A stretch of 64,000 bases of DNA from Rhizobacter sp. GTDB lineage: Bacteria; Pseudomonadota; Gammaproteobacteria; Burkholderiales; Burkholderiaceae_C. Location of the stretch: NCBI GenBank assembly GCA_019635355.1, contig JAHBZQ010000001.1:2046001-2110000 (forward strand). Direction: 5' to 3'. The translations under genes were made by a program, and so were the position numbers. Positions within the stretch are counted from its first letter, which is position 1; every line of letters starts with the position of its first letter. The notes beneath the pieces were generated by a model, which searched no databases, was not told the origin of the DNA, and saw only the letters and a program-made list of their open reading frames with translations. Shown here piece by piece: positions 61,259 to 64,000 of the stretch.

Positions 61259-62104
61259 ATGAAGCCACACGACCCCAGCACCACCGCACTGGCCACCTCG
61301 CTGATGCGTGCGTTGCACACCCGCGGCGCGCCCGCCCCGCTGATCCACGACGACTGGGGCCACCGGGTGATGCCCGCCCAGATCCGGGAGGCCTTGCCCG
61401 ATGCCATGCTGCGCGCCAACGCGGCCTTCGCGGATGTGATCCTGCGCTGCCGCTACACCGAAGACACCCTGCACGCCGCCATGTCACGCGGCATCGACCA
61501 GTACGTGCTCATCGGCGCAGGCTTCGACAGCTACGCCCAGCGACACGACCCCACGGCCGGCCCGCTCGCGATCTACGAGATCGATCACCCGGCCACGCAG
61601 GCGCTGAAGCGGCGCCTGCTGGCCAGCCATGCGCCGGCCTCGGAAGCGCAAACGCACTACGTCGAGGCCGAGCTGGCCTCGGAGAGCCTGGTCACCGCGC
61701 TCAAGCGCTCGCCCTTCGACTTCAGCCGCCCGGCCTTCCTGTCATGGCTGGGGGTCACGGTCTACCTGCCGCGCGAGGCCAATCTCGCGACGCTGCGGGC
61801 CATCGCGTCGTGCGCGGCGCCGGGCAGCGAGCTGGTCTTCTCGTATGTCGACGAAGCGATGTTCCGCCCCGGCCAAGACACGCCGGCCGACTTCCGCAAA
61901 CTGCAGGAGCGCGCCGCGTCGGTCGGCGAACGTTTCATGTCCGGATTCGACCCGGCGGGGCTGCCGATGCTCCTGCACGACCTCGGCTTCGAACTGCTCG
62001 AAGACCTGGATGGCATCGAGCAGCTGCAACGCTACGACCCCGAGGGCCTGAACGGCCTGGAGCCGAAAGCCGAGGGGCACATCGCACACGTGCGCGTGCG
62101 CTGA
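61259..62104 (+). CDS. SAM-dependent methyltransferase (TIGR00027/LCM-type)
   Basis: 281 residues. Class I fold of the leucine-carboxyl-methyltransferase-like group: ILRCRYTEDTLHAAMSRGID, QYVLIGAGFDSYAQR (SAM motif I), IYEIDHPATQALKRRLL (acidic residue after strand 2), FLSWLGVTVYLPREANLATL. Family members methylate carboxyl groups of small acids or polyketides. Start chosen at 61259 from family length. Divergent from its LysR regulator. The stop is 4 bp from the convergent uvrD stop. Confidence 0.88.
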   Translation: MKPHDPSTTALATSLMRALHTRGAPAPLIHDDWGHRVMPAQIREALPDAMLRANAAFADVILRCRYTEDTLHAAMSRGIDQYVLIGAGFDSYAQRHDPTAGPLAIYEIDHPATQALKRRLLASHAPASEAQTHYVEAELASESLVTALKRSPFDFSRPAFLSWLGVTVYLPREANLATLRAIASCAAPGSELVFSYVDEAMFRPGQDTPADFRKLQERAASVGERFMSGFDPAGLPMLLHDLGFELLEDLDGIEQLQRYDPEGLNGLEPKAEGHIAHVRVR

Positions 62105-62108
62105 GGCC

Positions 62109-64000
62109 TCACTCGATCGGCGTCAGCTTGGCCACGCTCAAGGCCAGCCACTTCATGCCGTGGCGGCCGAAGTTCACCTGCGCACGGGCATCGTCGCCCG
62201 TGCCTTCGAGCGTGACGAGCACCCCCTCGCCGAACTTGGTGTGGAACACGCTCTGGCCCACGCGCAGGCCGTGGCTACTCTTGGTGACCGGGCCACTGGC
62301 CGGTGCGTTGCGTGGCGCCACGTTGCCCGCGCCGACGATGGAGCCCAGGCCCGAGCCTTTCGCCCAGGCCGACTGGTACTCGCGCGCAAAGCCCGAGCCG
62401 AAGCCCTGGTTGCGCGGCGTGATCCAGCGCAGCGCGCTTTCGGGCAGCTCGTCGAAGAAGCGGCTCTTGATGTTGTAGCGCGTCTGGCCGTGCAGCATGC
62501 GCGTCTGGCTGAAGCTCAGGTACAGGCGCTTGCGTGCGCGCGTGATCGCCACGTACATCAGGCGGCGCTCTTCTTCCAAGCCATCCACATCCGACACGCT
62601 GTTCTCGTGCGGGAACAGGCCCTCTTCCAGGCCGGTGATGAAGACGGCATCGAACTCCAGGCCCTTGGCCGAGTGCACCGTCATCAATTGGATGGCGTCT
62701 TGCCCGGCCTGCGCCTGGTTGTCGCCGGCTTCGAGCGAGGCATGCGTGAGGAAGGCGGCGAGCGGCGACATGATCTCGCCCGTTTCGGCATCGGGCACTG
62801 CAGCTCGGGCGAAATCCAGTGCGTCCGTTCGGGCTGAGCTTGTCGAAGCCCCTGCCGCGTCGGCCCAAGGCCCTTCGACAGGCTCAGGGCGAACGGACCC
62901 GGATGCGTGTTCGTCGATGGGCAGCGCCACCGCGTCCTTGCCGAATCCTTCCTGCGTGACGAAGGCCTCGGCCGCGTTGACCAGTTCCTCCAGGTTCTCG
63001 ATGCGGTCCTGGCCTTCCTTGTCGGTCTTGTAGAACTCGAGCAGGCCGCTCTCGTGCAGCACGTGCTCGATGATCTGGCGCAGGTTGAGGCCCTTGGTGG
63101 CCTCGCGCATGGCATCGATGAGCGCCACGAAGGCCTGCAGGTTGCTGCCGCCCTTGCCCGGCACCGCCGTCACGCTCTGCGACAGGCTGCGCCCGCTCGC
63201 ACGGGCCGCGTCTTGCAGCAGCTCGAGGGTGCGCGAGCCAATGCCGCGCGTCGGGAAGTTCACCACGCGCAAAAAACTCGTGTCGTCGTTCGCGTTCTCG
63301 ATCAGGCGCAGGTACGAGAGTGCATGTTTGACTTCGGCCCGCTCGAAGAAGCGCAGGCCACCATACACCTTGTAGGGCATGCCGGCGTTGAAGAGCGCGC
63401 TTTCGATCACCCGGCTCTGCGCATTACTTCTGTAGAGCAGCGCGATGTCGCTGCGCGCCATGCCGTCGCGGTGCAGTTGGCGTGCTTCGTCCACGAACCA
63501 CTGCGCTTCCGAGAAATCGCTCGTCGCCTCGAACACACGCACCGGCTCGCCGGGGCCAGCCTCGGTGCTGAGGTTCTTGCCGAGGCGGTTGGTGTTGTGC
63601 GAGATCAACTCGTTGGCCGCGTCGAGGATGTTGCCGTAGGAGCGGTAGTTGCGCTCCAGCTTGATCACCTGCTCCACGCCGAACTCGCGCTCGAAGGCCG
63701 TCATGTTGCCGACCTGCGCGCCGCGGAAGGCGTAGATGCTCTGGTCGTCGTCGCCCACGGCCATCACCGCGGTCTGCGGCCCGGTGAACATCTTGAGCCA
63801 GGCGTACTGCAGGCGGTTGGTGTCTTGAAATTCGTCGACCAGGATGTGGCGGAAGCGCCGCTGGTAGTGCTCGCGCAGCGCCGCGTTGTCGCGCAGCAGC
63901 TCGTAGGTGCGCAGCATCAGCTCGGCGAAGTCGACCACACCTTCGCGCTGGCACTGCTCTTCATAGGCCTGGTAGACCTGCACCATCACGCGGCTCTGCT
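62109..64000 (-). CDS. uvrD: DNA helicase II UvrD/PcrA, C-terminal two thirds
   Basis: About 630 residues visible; the N-terminus with Walker A lies beyond base 64000. Helicase motifs: ILVDEFQDTNRLQYAWLKMF (II), VGDDDQSIYAFRGAQVGNM (III), LERNYRSYGNILDAANELI (IV), LMTVHSAKGLEFDAVFITG (V), RRLMYVAITRARKRLYLSF (VI), and a C-terminal Tudor-like RNA-polymerase-binding segment (GQSVFHTKFGEGVLVTLEG). UvrD unwinds DNA in nucleotide excision and mismatch repair. Between motifs IV and V, the stretch SVRPEPVEGPWADAAGASTS plus SARTDALD is encoded by a REP-like dyad (62823-62898) and is absent from usual UvrD. Confidence 0.95.
   Translation of the reverse strand, partial: QSRVMVQVYQAYEEQCQREGVVDFAELMLRTYELLRDNAALREHYQRRFRHILVDEFQDTNRLQYAWLKMFTGPQTAVMAVGDDDQSIYAFRGAQVGNMTAFEREFGVEQVIKLERNYRSYGNILDAANELISHNTNRLGKNLSTEAGPGEPVRVFEATSDFSEAQWFVDEARQLHRDGMARSDIALLYRSNAQSRVIESALFNAGMPYKVYGGLRFFERAEVKHALSYLRLIENANDDTSFLRVVNFPTRGIGSRTLELLQDAARASGRSLSQSVTAVPGKGGSNLQAFVALIDAMREATKGLNLRQIIEHVLHESGLLEFYKTDKEGQDRIENLEELVNAAEAFVTQEGFGKDAVALPIDEHASGSVRPEPVEGPWADAAGASTSSARTDALDFARAAVPDAETGEIMSPLAAFLTHASLEAGDNQAQAGQDAIQLMTVHSAKGLEFDAVFITGLEEGLFPHENSVSDVDGLEEERRLMYVAITRARKRLYLSFSQTRMLHGQTRYNIKSRFFDELPESALRWITPRNQGFGSGFAREYQSAWAKGSGLGSIVGAGNVAPRNAPASGPVTKSSHGLRVGQSVFHTKFGEGVLVTLEGTGDDARAQVNFGRHGMKWLALSVAKLTPIE
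62823..62898. repeat. REP-like dyad element inside the uvrD coding sequence
   Basis: GTCCGTTCG...CGAACGGAC ends with inner GGGCTGAGCTTGTCGAAG and CCTTCGACAGGCTCAGGG, the same element as at 1982-2050 in the opposite orientation. It is translated in frame and adds about 25 residues. Confidence 0.85.

Overview
The window is about 64 kb of very GC-rich chromosome with strong C/G preference at third codon positions. Gene content points to a motile, aerobic betaproteobacterium of the order Burkholderiales, probably the Rubrivivax/Rhizobacter/Piscinibacter side of the order. The clues are an argH-AlgZ/AlgR-type block, a thrB-BPSS1780-type pair, a DUF3348-DUF802-OmpA-DUF2894 operon and the typical intergenic dyad repeats. 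The species is inferred, not proven. No rRNA, tRNA, CRISPR array or recognisable insertion-sequence transposase is visible.

Layout. 1-19055 is a large chemotaxis island: the tail of motB, cheY, cheZ, a terminator, an 0.8-kb inverted repeat, a minus-strand LuxR-type regulator/histidine kinase pair, a short CheZ-like protein, a second cheY, cheA, six chemoreceptor (MCP) genes, a secreted Cache-domain protein and cheW. cheR, cheB and cheD are not in the window. Two of the six receptors end in a DWETF peptide on a long Ala/Pro linker, a probable tether for CheR. Candidate sigma-28 (FliA) promoters lie before the Cache gene and before cheW. 19045-21384 carries TerC and HPF-like genes (coupled) divergent from an NhaR-type regulator. 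21395-29156 holds an FtsX-type permease, a DODA-type dioxygenase, a NACHT-like/pentapeptide/beta-propeller protein and a membrane-anchored unknown. The last of these is translationally coupled to a LytTR regulator and its LytS-type kinase (29153-31065), divergent from argH.

32640-38293 holds an esterase-like lipoprotein and a complete branched-chain amino-acid type ABC importer (livG-F-H-M-K, minus strand). 38466-49387 is mostly housekeeping: polA, a periplasmic ATP-dependent DNA ligase, a small outer-membrane barrel, MgtC, a diguanylate cyclase, thrB with a membrane protein and an SDR, a glycosyltransferase and a LysR regulator. 49495-56314 has panB, an FAD oxidoreductase, a Tat-exported PhoX phosphatase with a three-heptamer Pho-box-like site, an orphan ParA-like ATPase and an orphan amino-acid binding protein.

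56320-60138 is a four-gene operon joined entirely by 4-bp start/stop overlaps. It encodes a MotA/TolQ-like channel with a long cytoplasmic helical tail (DUF802), a MotB-like OmpA protein with the membrane Asp preserved, and two uncharacterised partners (DUF3348, DUF2894). The architecture resembles ZorAB-type ion-driven motors, and it is the best candidate here for an undescribed system. The window closes with a divergent LysR/methyltransferase pair and most of uvrD. The uvrD gene carries an in-frame copy of the same dyad repeat that sits at the centre of the 1.6-2.4 kb inverted repeat.
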